From: Lachnospiraceae bacterium
Lineage (GTDB): Bacteria; Bacillota; Clostridia; Lachnospirales; Lachnospiraceae
Assembly (NCBI GenBank): GCA_022790855.1
Contig: JAAVYA010000030.1
Coordinates: 1 to 64,000 of the forward strand
Direction of reading: 5' to 3'
Length of the DNA stretch: 64,000 bases
The position numbers and the translations under genes are program-made. Within the stretch, counting starts at the first letter, position 1; each line of letters starts with the position of its first letter. The notes under the pieces are model-generated. The model did not search any database, was not told where the DNA came from, and was given only the letters and a program-made list of their open reading frames with translations. Below, in pieces: positions 9,113 to 17,476 of the stretch.

Positions 9113-10252
9113 TCATGATATCACATCGGATTTAATTATTCCATAACGTAATGTCTTGTAAACGGTCACTCCTATCTCAAGAACCGTAATCATTACTACA
9201 ATAGCAAGAATCCCATTGGAAACTAATTCTTCATTCCAATACCGCAGAAACCAAGCGATTTTTTCTTGTTCAGGTATCCGCTGATGTAACTCCTGTGCAA
9301 GATTGGGGTTCCAAAAAGGAAATACTTTCAGTAAAAGAACCGCCAAAATGATCTGAACAAGGTTACTGACCATATTGGCAATCATCACCACACGGCAATA
9401 AGCACCATAAACTAAGTGCAAAATCTCATCTGCCAGCCCGAGAACCAAGCTGACGATCATCACGGGCAAGATCTTCCCCCACTGTTCCAAATTTAAAAGT
9501 GGGATTACTTCCATTCTATCCCTCACAGAAAAAACAACTGAAAAAATCCCTGGCGCAAAGCTAAGAAGTATCCCTACGACCATAATTCCCACAATCCCTA
9601 CAATACTGTCTCCTTTGCTGATCACTGCTTTCGGATGGGGAACGGGAGTAAGCTGTTCCGGCATCCATTCTTCAGCCCTGCCGTCTCCGCTGCCGGCACG
9701 GCCCATTTCCCCTGTTTCTTTCTGTCCATTCCAGGGAATCATAGGCTTAGAACGTTTCTTTGCCTGCTTTCTGTCCAGCCGTATCTTCTGACGCTCCAAT
9801 ATCGCGAATAAAAACGTCACTGTGCCAAAGCACCCAATAGCAGTAATTACAGCCTCCGCAATCCCATTTCCCAATCCCATTGAGCATGACATTGTCACAG
9901 CCTCCAGCAAATCATCGTCTCCTGCCCGGGCAAATCCCTCCTGCATCCCCTGAACCAAAGACACAACAAATACAAGAATGGTACTGCTGATAAGCACTAC
10001 TTTCAAGAACCAACTCCATGTATCATAATATTCCGGCCCGATTAGCCAGGAGACATCATCCCGGTACTTTCCGGCAAATACCGCAGGATCCCCAAGCTTC
10101 CCTAAAACCTCCTCCATAGAAGCTGCCTGTTCTCTCATATCGCTGATCAGTTCCTGAAGCTCCATCCTAGCTTCCTCTCGCTGTCCCTTAGGCAAACGGC
10201 GCACCACTTGGTAAATATAACGTTCCATCCATTCCTGCTCTTCTCGCTTCAA
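9113..10252 (-). CDS. HAAS-domain multi-pass membrane protein
   Basis: A 379-residue protein. Residues 1-75 match the HAAS helical domain found beside PadR regulators (ERYIYQVVRRLPKGQREEAR, then LGDPAVFAGKYRD). The rest holds about six to seven hydrophobic segments separated by a charged loop near residues 165-210. The start is taken as TTG at 10252 because GGAGGAGG lies seven bases upstream and TTG overlaps the TGA of the PadR gene (TTGA); longer in-frame starts lie inside padR without such a site. PadR-HAAS pairs usually form a regulator with its controlled membrane partner. Function unknown. Confidence 0.75.
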   Translation of the reverse strand: MKREEQEWMERYIYQVVRRLPKGQREEARMELQELISDMREQAASMEEVLGKLGDPAVFAGKYRDDVSWLIGPEYYDTWSWFLKVVLISSTILVFVVSLVQGMQEGFARAGDDDLLEAVTMSCSMGLGNGIAEAVITAIGCFGTVTFLFAILERQKIRLDRKQAKKRSKPMIPWNGQKETGEMGRAGSGDGRAEEWMPEQLTPVPHPKAVISKGDSIVGIVGIMVVGILLSFAPGIFSVVFSVRDRMEVIPLLNLEQWGKILPVMIVSLVLGLADEILHLVYGAYCRVVMIANMVSNLVQIILAVLLLKVFPFWNPNLAQELHQRIPEQEKIAWFLRYWNEELVSNGILAIVVMITVLEIGVTVYKTLRYGIIKSDVIS

Positions 10253-10593
10253 ACCGTATCCTCCTCCCATAACTGTTCCATAGATGCCGACAGCTTCTGC
10301 CATTGTTTCTTCAATTCCTGATAAATCTGATTCCCGTAAACTGTCCTGCGGTAGTATTTCCTGGGCTTTGGCCCTCCTGTCTCCCATTGGCTCTCCAGCA
10401 GCCTCTGTTTCTCCAGTCTCCGAAGGAGTGGATACAGCGTATTGGGATCAATCGCTACTCCCTTCTCTTCTAAACATTGTACCAATGCATATCCATACTT
10501 CGGCTCTTTCATCTGGCTAAGGACGCATAAAATCAATGCTCCTCTGCGGAGCTCCAGCACCAGGCTGCCTAACAGGTCTTTTTCCTCTCCCAT
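10249..10593 (-). CDS. PadR family transcriptional regulator
   Basis: A 114-residue winged-helix repressor. The N-terminal part contains the PadR signature (LRRGALILCVLSQ, YGYALVQCLEEKG, PNTLYPLLRRLEKQ), followed by a C-terminal dimerisation helix. Start ATG has GAGGAGGAG directly upstream; an in-frame ATG 17 codons earlier does not. It is coupled by a 4-base overlap to the HAAS membrane gene and probably represses its own operon. Confidence 0.9.
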   Translation of the reverse strand: MGEEKDLLGSLVLELRRGALILCVLSQMKEPKYGYALVQCLEEKGVAIDPNTLYPLLRRLEKQRLLESQWETGGPKPRKYYRRTVYGNQIYQELKKQWQKLSASMEQLWEEDTV

Positions 10594-10627
10594 ATTCTCC
10601 TCCTCTGGCGTATCTGGTATGTATTTT

Positions 10628-10657
10628 ATTATACTGTATATCACACATTATTGTCAA
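10628..10657 (-). promoter_or_regulatory. Promoter with overlapping dyad for padR operon
   Basis: On the minus strand TTGACA and TATAAT, both perfect, are separated by 18 bases. The palindrome TATACAGTATA overlaps the -10 box, placed where a PadR repressor would bind for autoregulation. The stretch from here to 11083 (about 430 bases) holds no gene I can identify. Confidence 0.7.
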
Positions 10658-11083
10658 TACTAAATTATTGTAAAAATAGAGTTGCGAGGCTTCCGTCATC
10701 TATTTTTCTCTTGCCGCTACATGGAAACATAAATTTTTGAGCATTTTTAGATCTGATAGCTGCAAGGTAAAACATGTCATATTGGCCCATTGTAAATTTC
10801 CATGCGAAATATGTTGCATGTTGCATACGATAACGGTTATAATATGATTCTTAACTTAGTAAAAAGATTGGGGTGTGCGAATTGCCAAATATGAAACCAA
10901 TACCTGATTTTGAGAAATGATACGGCAATTCTAAATGAAGTATCCTATGAACGCAGATTCTGTCTTACACGCAACAGACATCGTTCCTATACTATTATTG
11001 GGAAATTGAAAAACCTGCGCAATGAATTGCCACTATTATTTCACGGAATCTGCAAAATGCGGACGAAAAGAAAGGAAACTATA

Positions 11084-11821
11084 ATGATTGTATATTTAAC
11101 GAGCCATATAGGCGGATCCTATAAAAAGGATGGAACAAGAACACCCACGCAGTTAAGTACGGAGAATGGTTTATTAGACAATTTACAAAAACACTGGAAA
11201 GACAACTCAAACATTTTAATAATTAGTTCAGATGCAGACGATGTAGAAAGAAACGACAGTATAATGAATATTTTTGCCGTATCGTTTCCAATGAGCGGAT
11301 TATCAATCAGCCAAATTCATATCTGTGATAAGAGAAATGAAGGTCTTGTGGATAACATTGCCGATTATGATGTACTTATACTTGCCGGCGGGCATGTTCC
11401 AACGCAAAATAAATTTTTCAAAAAAATATGTTTAAAAGAACATATCAACGATTTTGATGGAATCCTAATTGGCATTAGCGCCGGAACAATGAACAGCGCA
11501 GAGGTTGTATATGCACAACCTGAGCTGGAGGGGGAAAGCATTGATCAAAAGTACGAAAGGTTTTTATCCGGATTAGGAATTACAGAATTAATGATTTTAC
11601 CACATTATCAGGACATAAAAGACGATATTTTAGATGGACAACGCTTATTTGAGGAAATTACATATCCAGATAGCTATGGCAGAGAATTCTATGCTTTGGA
11701 AGACGGAAGCTATTTTATGATTGAGGGCAAAGCAACAACTTTATTTGGGGCGGCCTACCTGATCAAAGACGGAGCTATAAAACAGATTTGCGAAAAGGAT
11801 AAAAGTATATGTATGACGTAA
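11084..11821 (+). CDS. Peptidase S51-like (dipeptidase E family) protein
   Basis: A 245-residue protein with the S51 peptidase fold. The nucleophile elbow is GISAGTM (about residue 130), preceded by the glycine-rich AGGHVPTQN (about 105), and a candidate catalytic His is in LPHYQD (about 177). The family includes cytosolic Asp-dipeptidases and cyanophycinases. The start is placed at an ATG with AAAGGAAAC upstream; an open frame extends 58 codons further upstream but has no start signal and unusual composition. It sits in an AT-rich accessory stretch beside pseudogenes. Confidence 0.8.
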   Translation: MIVYLTSHIGGSYKKDGTRTPTQLSTENGLLDNLQKHWKDNSNILIISSDADDVERNDSIMNIFAVSFPMSGLSISQIHICDKRNEGLVDNIADYDVLILAGGHVPTQNKFFKKICLKEHINDFDGILIGISAGTMNSAEVVYAQPELEGESIDQKYERFLSGLGITELMILPHYQDIKDDILDGQRLFEEITYPDSYGREFYALEDGSYFMIEGKATTLFGAAYLIKDGAIKQICEKDKSICMT

Positions 11822-11967
11822 CCATTTTGCATTTCATTGGGGGGCAAAACAGGCTCAGGGATGAACTGTCATTCTGGATAATAGTCTTTAAGTAAAAACC
11901 GTTTTGAGCGCGACACATCACGTCCAGAATTAGGAAATATATTTACATCACCACTTGCAAAAAAATA

Positions 11968-12015
11968 ATGGGGCATGAACAGATGGAGTATTATATCCCG
12001 ATAAAAGCAAAATAA
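11968..12015 (+). pseudogene. Possible C-terminal scrap of a GyrI-like effector-binding protein
   Basis: A 15-codon frame ending QMEYYIPIKAK, which resembles the C-terminal strand of GyrI/AraC effector-binding domains. No upstream domain remains. The match is very short; this is a guess based on the ending only. Confidence 0.2.
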
Positions 12016-12025
12016 ATTCTAATTT

Positions 12026-12336
12026 ATGGAGGACCAGGATTTGAATATGAAAGAGATCAAAGACAGGCCTGCTTCATTGATCAAACATTTATTGACAGTG
12101 TGGGAAAGTTCTGTGAAAGCAACGCATCTTTTTCTATCAGAGGACGAAACAGAAAACATTAAGGAATATATACCACAAGCAATAAAGGAAATACCTTCTT
12201 TAACGATAATAGAAAATGAAAACCAAATTCGCCAAAGGCTTCTATAGAACACATGGGATTTGTGGTTTATAAAAGAACAGAGTGCGATGAGCAGGGCAAT
12301 CCATATCCACTTTTATACATGAAAATCCATACATAG
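12026..12336 (+). pseudogene. Degraded GNAT acetyltransferase
   Basis: The first 70 codons read as the start of a GNAT N-acetyltransferase (LIKHLLTVWESSVKATHLFL, then a helix ending IENENQ). The acetyl-CoA binding middle is missing. The C-terminal strand reappears downstream as GFVVYKRTECDEQGNPYPLL in another frame, ending at TAG 12334-12336. An internal deletion plus a frameshift at about 12255 therefore inactivated the gene. Confidence 0.7.
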
Positions 12337-12484
12337 CTGATATTTCGCTTACTGTAAAGATTGTAAAGCCCCCACAACCATCAGTTGAATCTATAAAATT
12401 CAACTACCAGTTCGTGGAAAAATCATACCATCCGATGTATCATTTTAGGCAAAGCAGATATTACATAGAGAGGGAAAAGTAGAA

Positions 12485-13297
12485 ATGAACCAAATAGAAA
12501 TTGGAGCATTTATTGCCAAATGCCGCAAGGAAAAGAAATTAACGCAAGCGCAACTAGCAGAAAAATTAAATATTACTGACAGAGCCGTATCCAAATGGGA
12601 AACCGGAAAAAGTATGCCCGACTCATCCATTATGCTTAAGCTTTGTGAAATTTTGGAAATCACGGCAAATGATCTGTTAAGCGGAACAAAAGTTGACGGA
12701 GAAAATTTTGAAAAAAAGGCAGATGAGAATTTCGTTGCACTGAAACGAAAAGAAGAAACCAGCGTGACAAAACATAGGATTATTTCCATTCTTTTTTCAG
12801 CAGCGCTTTTTCTGGGAATCATGGTATGTTTTATTTGTAATATTGCCATATCCGGCCAATTCACATGGTCGCTAATACCCGCCTGTTCGGTCCTGTACGC
12901 CTGGCTCTTACTTTTTCCGGAAATTTTATTGGGAAAAAGAGGCGTTGCCGTAAGTTTTATATCCTTAAGTATTTTTACCATCCCGTATTTATTTGTATTG
13001 AGCCGTATATTAAAAACAAAGGAAGTATTTTCCATCGGCGCTGTGATGGCAATCATTACCATTGTATTTTTGTGGATAATATTCGTTATTTTTATGCGCA
13101 TGGGGAATGCCCGGAAGCTAATTGCTTTGGGGATCACTTTTTTATTGGCTATTCCATTTTTATTTATGATCAATGCGGCACTGGCAAGCATGATCGCAGA
13201 GCCAATCTGTGATATATGGGATATGGTGACTGTCTCTGGCTTGCTGATATCGGCATTTGTCTCTTTTATTTGTAACTTTGGGAAGAAAAAGAAATGA
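12485..13297 (+). CDS. XRE-family regulator with membrane-spanning C-terminus
   Basis: A 270-residue protein with an N-terminal helix-turn-helix of the Cro/CI type (residues 8-62, including LTQAQLAEKLNITDRAVSKW) followed by about five or six hydrophobic segments (about 100-260). Such membrane-anchored XRE proteins are common in Firmicutes, and their signals are mostly unknown. Start ATG follows AGAGGGAAAAG. A small hairpin (AGTTGAAT with ATTCAACT) lies about 75 bases upstream. It is isolated among decayed genes. Confidence 0.85.
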   Translation: MNQIEIGAFIAKCRKEKKLTQAQLAEKLNITDRAVSKWETGKSMPDSSIMLKLCEILEITANDLLSGTKVDGENFEKKADENFVALKRKEETSVTKHRIISILFSAALFLGIMVCFICNIAISGQFTWSLIPACSVLYAWLLLFPEILLGKRGVAVSFISLSIFTIPYLFVLSRILKTKEVFSIGAVMAIITIVFLWIIFVIFMRMGNARKLIALGITFLLAIPFLFMINAALASMIAEPICDIWDMVTVSGLLISAFVSFICNFGKKKK

Positions 13298-13325
13298 ATG
13301 AACAAATGCCCCTCTATGTACAAAC

Positions 13326-13440
13326 AGTTTAAAATAGGGTTATCAATCAATGAATAAATTTTATTTGCCATTTTCTTATCTTTTTTGATCCAATCCATAA
13401 ATTCAGCCATCGCATCTGGGGAAAAGGTGAAATCATTCAT
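13326..13440 (-). pseudogene. N-terminal fragment of a YoeB/Txe-type toxin
   Basis: The minus strand reads MNDFTFSPDAMAEFMDWIKK and continues to about residue 38 (SLIDNPILN), matching the start of YoeB/Txe mRNA interferases. The reading frame then runs into sequence antisense to the XRE gene, so the catalytic C-terminal half is missing. Its start overlaps the stop of an antitoxin-like frame, the usual toxin-antitoxin arrangement. Confidence 0.55.
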
Positions 13441-13528
13441 CAATCATAGCCCTCAATTCATCAAGTGACTTATGAATTACTTCGCCTTGTTCTAACTGGA
13501 CAAAGCTATGGTCTATTTGTTTAGCTAT
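13433..13528 (-). pseudogene. C-terminal fragment of a Phd/RelB-type antitoxin
   Basis: About 31 codons ending in DHSFVQLEQGEVIHKSLDEL followed by RAMIDE and a stop codon, typical of the C-terminus of Phd/YefM/RelB antitoxins. An in-frame stop lies upstream and no start is present. It overlaps the toxin fragment start by 8 bases. Confidence 0.5.
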
Positions 13529-13571
13529 TCCTCATTTCTTTTTAGGAATTGTAAACAAGACAGTATGATAA

Positions 13572-13617
13572 AAATAAAGACATTTCAAAGAATAATTTCC
13601 TTGAAATGCCTTTATTT
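13572..13617 (-). terminator. Terminator of tRNA-Thr(GGT)
   Basis: A 17-base stem with one or two mismatches (AAATAAAGGCATTTCAA pairing with TTTGAAATGTCTTTATTT) followed on the minus strand by TTTTT. It lies 13 bases beyond the tRNA 3' end. Confidence 0.8.
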
Positions 13618-13629
13618 GTGTTCTTCCAG

Positions 13630-13702
13630 AGCTGCTGACGGGAATCGGACCCGTGACCTCCGCACTACCAATGCGACGCTCTACCGACTGAGCCACAGCA
13701 GC
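13630..13702 (-). tRNA. tRNA-Thr (anticodon GGT)
   Basis: A 73-base cloverleaf: acceptor GCTGCTG pairing with CAGCAGC, D-arm GCTC/GAGC, anticodon stem TCGCA/TGCGG with loop TTGGTAG (anticodon GGT, reading ACC and ACU), T-arm ACGGG/CCCGT with loop TCCGATT, discriminator T. CCA is not encoded. It borders the accessory stretch 9-13.6 kb. Confidence 0.95.
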
Positions 13703-13740
13703 CTGCGTCGGAAATATATTGTGTACCACCGACCTCTAAA

Positions 13741-13769
13741 ACTATACTACATAATCTACTGCTTGTCAA
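13741..13769 (-). promoter_or_regulatory. Sigma-A promoter of tRNA-Thr(GGT)
   Basis: TTGACA and TATAGT separated by 17 bases on the minus strand, about 38 bases upstream of the mature tRNA 5' end. Confidence 0.75.
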
Positions 13770-13884
13770 TATAAAATTACAAAACTTTCTATTTTTTTTA
13801 TTTCTGCAAAAGATGGGAAAATGAATCATGCCCGCATACCTATTTCACATGCTGAAATCTGCTGTCTCCGACCGCCGGAAGCAC

Positions 13885-14175
13885 TCACCACTCTTCCTGT
13901 GCCTGGCGGAACCTATCCTGCCGCGCCTCCCAAGTCTCGTTCAGCCACTCCACTGCCTTTTCAATTCCATCATCGGAAAAAGGAAAATCCTGGCTTTCCT
14001 TTTTTTCATCTGAAGTTATATCAAAACTGTAAGGGCCTTCCCACAAAATCACCCTTAAGCAGTCCCCACCGTCTGCTTTGACCTGCTCCATACGATACCG
14101 CATTCCCTGGAAGCTTCCGGTAAAGGGTGATTTTTTCAGAAAGGATATGGGCAGGATATCGCTCTTTTCTATCAT
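13885..14175 (-). CDS. Hypothetical protein downstream of the GGDEF gene
   Basis: A 96-residue soluble protein that I do not assign to a family. It is rich in charged and aromatic residues (WEGPYSFDITSDEKKE, then AVEWLNETWEARQDRFRQAQ), ends in a predicted helix, and has no signal peptide or membrane segment. Its ATG overlaps the stop codon of the diguanylate cyclase gene by 4 bases, so the two are translationally coupled. A role in the same signalling output is an inference from this alone. Confidence 0.7.
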   Translation of the reverse strand: MIEKSDILPISFLKKSPFTGSFQGMRYRMEQVKADGGDCLRVILWEGPYSFDITSDEKKESQDFPFSDDGIEKAVEWLNETWEARQDRFRQAQEEW

Positions 14176-15665
14176 CCGTACTCCTCTAAAATAATCCAGC
14201 CGTTTTTCCCACGGCCTTTGATTTTGTAAAGCGCCTTATCCGCATGTTCCAAAAGTCCAGCCAGATGTTCGCCTTCATCGGGTTTGAAGCAGGCATAGCC
14301 CTGGGAAAGAGTAAGCGTTCCCGCAACCGTAGAATTGACATTTTCGATGCTGGCTTCTTCCAGCTTTCGTTTGATGCGCTCCGCCACCCGTTCTGCCGCT
14401 TCATAGTTCCCTTCCGGCATTAAAATAACAAACTCGTCTCCTCCAAAGCGAAACACGCTTCCATAGCTGTCCACCGCGCTTTGGAGAATATCCGCCACTT
14501 GGCGCAGGCAGTCGTCCCCTGCATTGTGTCCATATGTATCGTTCATTTCCTTAAAACAATCCACATCCAGGATTCCCACTGTAATGGGCTTATCAGAACT
14601 ACGGAGCTGCTGTATTAATTGGCGGCTTTTCTTTTCCAGGCCATATCGGTTGCCAACGCCTGTGAGGAAGTCTGTCTCTGCCTGGGCCTGAGCCTCACGC
14701 CGTTCTTCTTCTATCTCTTTTAATGCAATATGTGTATCCAACGCCTTGATCCGTTCCCTGCATTCCACCTTCTTCTGCTGTCTGCAAAGCTTAGAATGTT
14801 TGATACACAAAGAATTATATTCCTCCATCTCCCCAATAGTATAATAGTATTCCATCCGCATTTCCACGGAAACCAAATGGTAATAGATTCTATTCTGCTG
14901 ATAGGCCACCTCTTCCACCGTTCTCAGGAGCTCCCGCCAGCTTTCGTATTCTCCGGCTTTGTTTAAAACTTCCGCTAATTCCTGTACATTCTGGATATAA
15001 TCATTTAGCACATTTAAATTCCGGCTCAGCCACATCAGCTCATCCAAATGCTCTTTAATATAGCCATGATTTCCCATATCCCAGAAAATACTACACTTAA
15101 CTGTCAAAACTGCAAGATCGAAATCCTTGATTTTTCCCCGCTCCATAGCATTCTCCGCCACCCTTAGATGGTGGGAAGCCTCTGTGGGATTTCCCAACTT
15201 CTGATAGGAAATCGCCAGATTCAGCTCATAAACGAATAAATTATCCCACTGCTCTTCTCGATCCTCTTCTGCTTCATTTTCATGTGAAGCTTCTTTGCAG
15301 CAAGCCGCAAGAGCTTTTTCAAAATATACGATTGCCGTATCATGCTGCCCTAACTTTTGATACCGAGAACCGATATTATTAAAAAAAATGGAAAGTATAT
15401 CGTAAAAACGATTCTCTTTTGCGCATTCCAGCCCTTCCAGATAATAGTCCACCGCCATGGATTCTTCACCCATATTGGCATAAATCACTCCCAGGAAATT
15501 CAGACATTTTGCATACTGGTAATCGTCTCCGCACATTTTAAACAGGCGGGCGGCATCTTGCGCCAGTCGGGCTGTTTCTTCAAGATTTTTCGTGGTAAAG
15601 GCTTCTTTTGCCTTTATCCGGTATTCCTCTGCCAACTTCCACAGCTCATTCGTCTTATATTCCAT
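14172..15665 (-). CDS. TPR-GGDEF diguanylate cyclase
   Basis: A 497-residue cytosolic protein. Residues 1-310 carry at least five tetratricopeptide-like repeats (for example AKCLNFLGVIYANMGEESMA near 55 and YELNLAISYQKLGNPTEASH near 150). A helical linker leads to a GGDEF domain with an intact active-site RFGGDEFVIL near residue 430, so synthesis of cyclic di-GMP is likely. The RxxD product-inhibition site five residues upstream is absent. There is no transmembrane sensor; input is presumably protein-protein through the TPRs. It follows sigH by 14 bases and is coupled to a small downstream gene. Confidence 0.9.
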   Translation of the reverse strand: MEYKTNELWKLAEEYRIKAKEAFTTKNLEETARLAQDAARLFKMCGDDYQYAKCLNFLGVIYANMGEESMAVDYYLEGLECAKENRFYDILSIFFNNIGSRYQKLGQHDTAIVYFEKALAACCKEASHENEAEEDREEQWDNLFVYELNLAISYQKLGNPTEASHHLRVAENAMERGKIKDFDLAVLTVKCSIFWDMGNHGYIKEHLDELMWLSRNLNVLNDYIQNVQELAEVLNKAGEYESWRELLRTVEEVAYQQNRIYYHLVSVEMRMEYYYTIGEMEEYNSLCIKHSKLCRQQKKVECRERIKALDTHIALKEIEEERREAQAQAETDFLTGVGNRYGLEKKSRQLIQQLRSSDKPITVGILDVDCFKEMNDTYGHNAGDDCLRQVADILQSAVDSYGSVFRFGGDEFVILMPEGNYEAAERVAERIKRKLEEASIENVNSTVAGTLTLSQGYACFKPDEGEHLAGLLEHADKALYKIKGRGKNGWIILEEYG

Positions 15666-15679
15666 GGCCTACTCTCCTT

Positions 15680-16288
15680 TTACCGTATTTCCTTCCTGAT
15701 CCCGCCTAGTTTCCCCTTGATCCGCTGCAGGGCGTTGTCAATCGCCTTTGGCTTTTTTCCCATGGCTTCTGCGATCTGGTGGTAATTCAGCCCCTTCAGA
15801 TAATGTTCCATGACTTGTTTTTCCATTTTACTCAAGACATGCATTATCTGCTCTTCCATGGCCGCTGCGGTTTCCCGGTCGATAAACATCTGTTCCGGAT
15901 TAGCGTCTTCCATCACAGAAAACATCTGCGGGACGGATCCGCTTGATTCCCCCTCTTGGTCATTCAGGGATACGTAAGAATTCAGGGGCTGATGTTTTTT
16001 TCGCTGGGATGCCTCCACGGCCCGGTAAATCTGCCTGGTGACACACAGATCCGCAAAACGGAAAAAAGAAGTTTCCCGTTCCTCTTTGAAATCACGGATC
16101 GCCTTAAACAGCCCGATCATCCCTTCCTGTATCAAATCTTCCGGTTCCCCGCCAATCAGAAACATGGCATTGGCTCTGCGCCGTACCAGGAACTTATATT
16201 TTTCCAGAATATAATCCATAATTTCGGTCCTGCCTTCCCGCAGGCTCCGTATCAATTCTTCGTCCGTCATCTCCTCGAAAGGTCTCAC
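15680..16288 (-). CDS. sigH: RNA polymerase sigma factor SigH
   Basis: Alternative sigma factor of the SigH/Spo0H type that drives early sporulation promoters. The 202-residue protein has region 2 (EPEDLIQEGMIGLFKAIRDF, near residues 47-66, then FADLCVTRQIYRAVEA) and region 4 (LSKMEKQVMEHYLKGLNYHQ near 150-170, then a helix-turn-helix). The position directly after rlmB, with cysS and mrnC upstream, is the usual clostridial place for sigH. Start overlaps the rlmB stop by 4 bases. A sigH-type promoter is visible upstream of spo0A in this window. Confidence 0.92.
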   Translation of the reverse strand: MRPFEEMTDEELIRSLREGRTEIMDYILEKYKFLVRRRANAMFLIGGEPEDLIQEGMIGLFKAIRDFKEERETSFFRFADLCVTRQIYRAVEASQRKKHQPLNSYVSLNDQEGESSGSVPQMFSVMEDANPEQMFIDRETAAAMEEQIMHVLSKMEKQVMEHYLKGLNYHQIAEAMGKKPKAIDNALQRIKGKLGGIRKEIR

Positions 16289-17028
16289 AAAACCATCCTT
16301 TGCCTCACTGCCTCATAAGCCAAAACTCCCGCTGCAACAGAAGCGTTTAAAGAGTCAATGTTCCCTTTCATGGGAATCGCCGCCGTAAAATCACACTGCT
16401 CCTTTACCAGCTTACTAACTCCTGCCCCTTCACTGCCGATCACAAGGCCCAAGGGGCCTTTCATATCCACCTGGTACATCAATTCCCCGTCCATATCCGC
16501 GCAGACGAACCACATGCCCTCTTCCTTCAGTTCCCGGATGGTGGTGGAGAGGTTTGTAACTTTGGCCACCGGCGTATAATTGACCGCGCCAGCGGAGGTC
16601 CTGGCCACAACCGCCGTAAGCCCCACCGCCCGGCGCTTGGGGATAATGACGCCATGGGCGCCCGCTAAGTTTGCCGTCCGTATCACCGCCCCCAGATTAT
16701 GAGGATCTTCTATATTATCCAGGAGGAAGAGAAAAGGCGCTTCTCCTTTTTCCCTAGCAGCCTTCAGCATATCTTCCACTTGGGCATACTGATACGCCGC
16801 TGCTTGTGCTATGACGCCCTGGTGTTTTTTTGTCTCCGACATCTGATCCAGCCGTTCTTTTGTCACGTAACTGACAATGGTATCGTGCTTTTTGGCTTCT
16901 CTTAGAATCGAGCAAATCGGCCCGTCCTTGCAGCCATCCAAAAGAAACAGCTTATCAATGGTTTTTCCGGAACGAAACGCTTCCAATACGGCGTTCCTTC
17001 CTTCTATGGTCAATTCCTCGTATCTCAC
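16285..17028 (-). CDS. rlmB: 23S rRNA 2'-O-methyltransferase RlmB (SpoU family)
   Basis: A 247-residue SPOUT methyltransferase that 2'-O-methylates the equivalent of Gm2251 in the 23S rRNA peptidyl-transferase loop. The N-terminal substrate-binding domain begins VRYEELTIEGRNAVLEA. The knot motifs are DNIEDPHNLGAVIRTANLAG, GLVIGSEGAG and IPMKGNIDSLNASVAAGVLA. The start is GTG at 17028 with AAGGAG seven bases upstream, one base after the mrnC stop codon; longer in-frame starts would sit inside mrnC. Confidence 0.94.
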   Translation of the reverse strand: MRYEELTIEGRNAVLEAFRSGKTIDKLFLLDGCKDGPICSILREAKKHDTIVSYVTKERLDQMSETKKHQGVIAQAAAYQYAQVEDMLKAAREKGEAPFLFLLDNIEDPHNLGAVIRTANLAGAHGVIIPKRRAVGLTAVVARTSAGAVNYTPVAKVTNLSTTIRELKEEGMWFVCADMDGELMYQVDMKGPLGLVIGSEGAGVSKLVKEQCDFTAAIPMKGNIDSLNASVAAGVLAYEAVRQRMVL

Positions 17029-17029
17029 A

Positions 17030-17476
17030 TTACTCTCCTTTTTCAGCAGGCTTTTGTATGGATGCAAGACCCAGCTTCACCAGCTCTAAAAGCCGTGCAA
17101 AATTGTCCTCCAGATATAAATATCCCAGCAAAGCTTCAAATCCAGTAGCCATGCGGTAATCTGACACTGTGGCATTTTTGGCTATGGTAGGGGATTTGGC
17201 ATTCCTGCCCCGGCGGTATATGGCCTCTTCCTCCTGGGTAAGCTCCGGTAACATCGTCTCGATCATTTTTGCCTGGGCCTGAGCTTTCACCAAGCCGCTT
17301 GTTTTCCTATGGAGCCGATTGGCATTGGTATTCCCTTCTCCGACTACGATCGAGCGAATGACAAGATCGTAAATTCCGTCGCCGATATAGGCCAGCGTCA
17401 GCGGGGAATATGTGCGAAGGTCCTGCTTTGCAATCTGAAATTCCTTTAAAATATATGCATTTATGCCCTCTTCCAT
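17030..17476 (-). CDS. mrnC: Mini-ribonuclease III
   Basis: A 148-residue RNase III-like nuclease lacking the dsRNA-binding domain; it matures the ends of 23S rRNA in Firmicutes. Motifs are LAYIGDGIYDLVIR near residue 28, HRKTSGLVKAQAQA near 56 and ATGFEALLGYLYL near 109, the last with the conserved metal-binding Glu. It overlaps the end of cysS by 16 bases, as is common in this gene cluster. Confidence 0.95.
   Translation of the reverse strand: MEEGINAYILKEFQIAKQDLRTYSPLTLAYIGDGIYDLVIRSIVVGEGNTNANRLHRKTSGLVKAQAQAKMIETMLPELTQEEEAIYRRGRNAKSPTIAKNATVSDYRMATGFEALLGYLYLEDNFARLLELVKLGLASIQKPAEKGE

Noticed and set aside
10910-11083. An upstream 58-codon extension of the S51 peptidase gene
   Set aside because: It lacks a ribosome binding site, while the internal ATG has one and matches the family start. 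It may be a relic of another gene, but nothing is recognisable.
12445-13443. A 332-codon minus-strand open frame across the XRE regulator gene
   Set aside because: Only its first 38 codons look like protein (YoeB-type start); the rest is antisense to a well-supported XRE gene and has no family resemblance.
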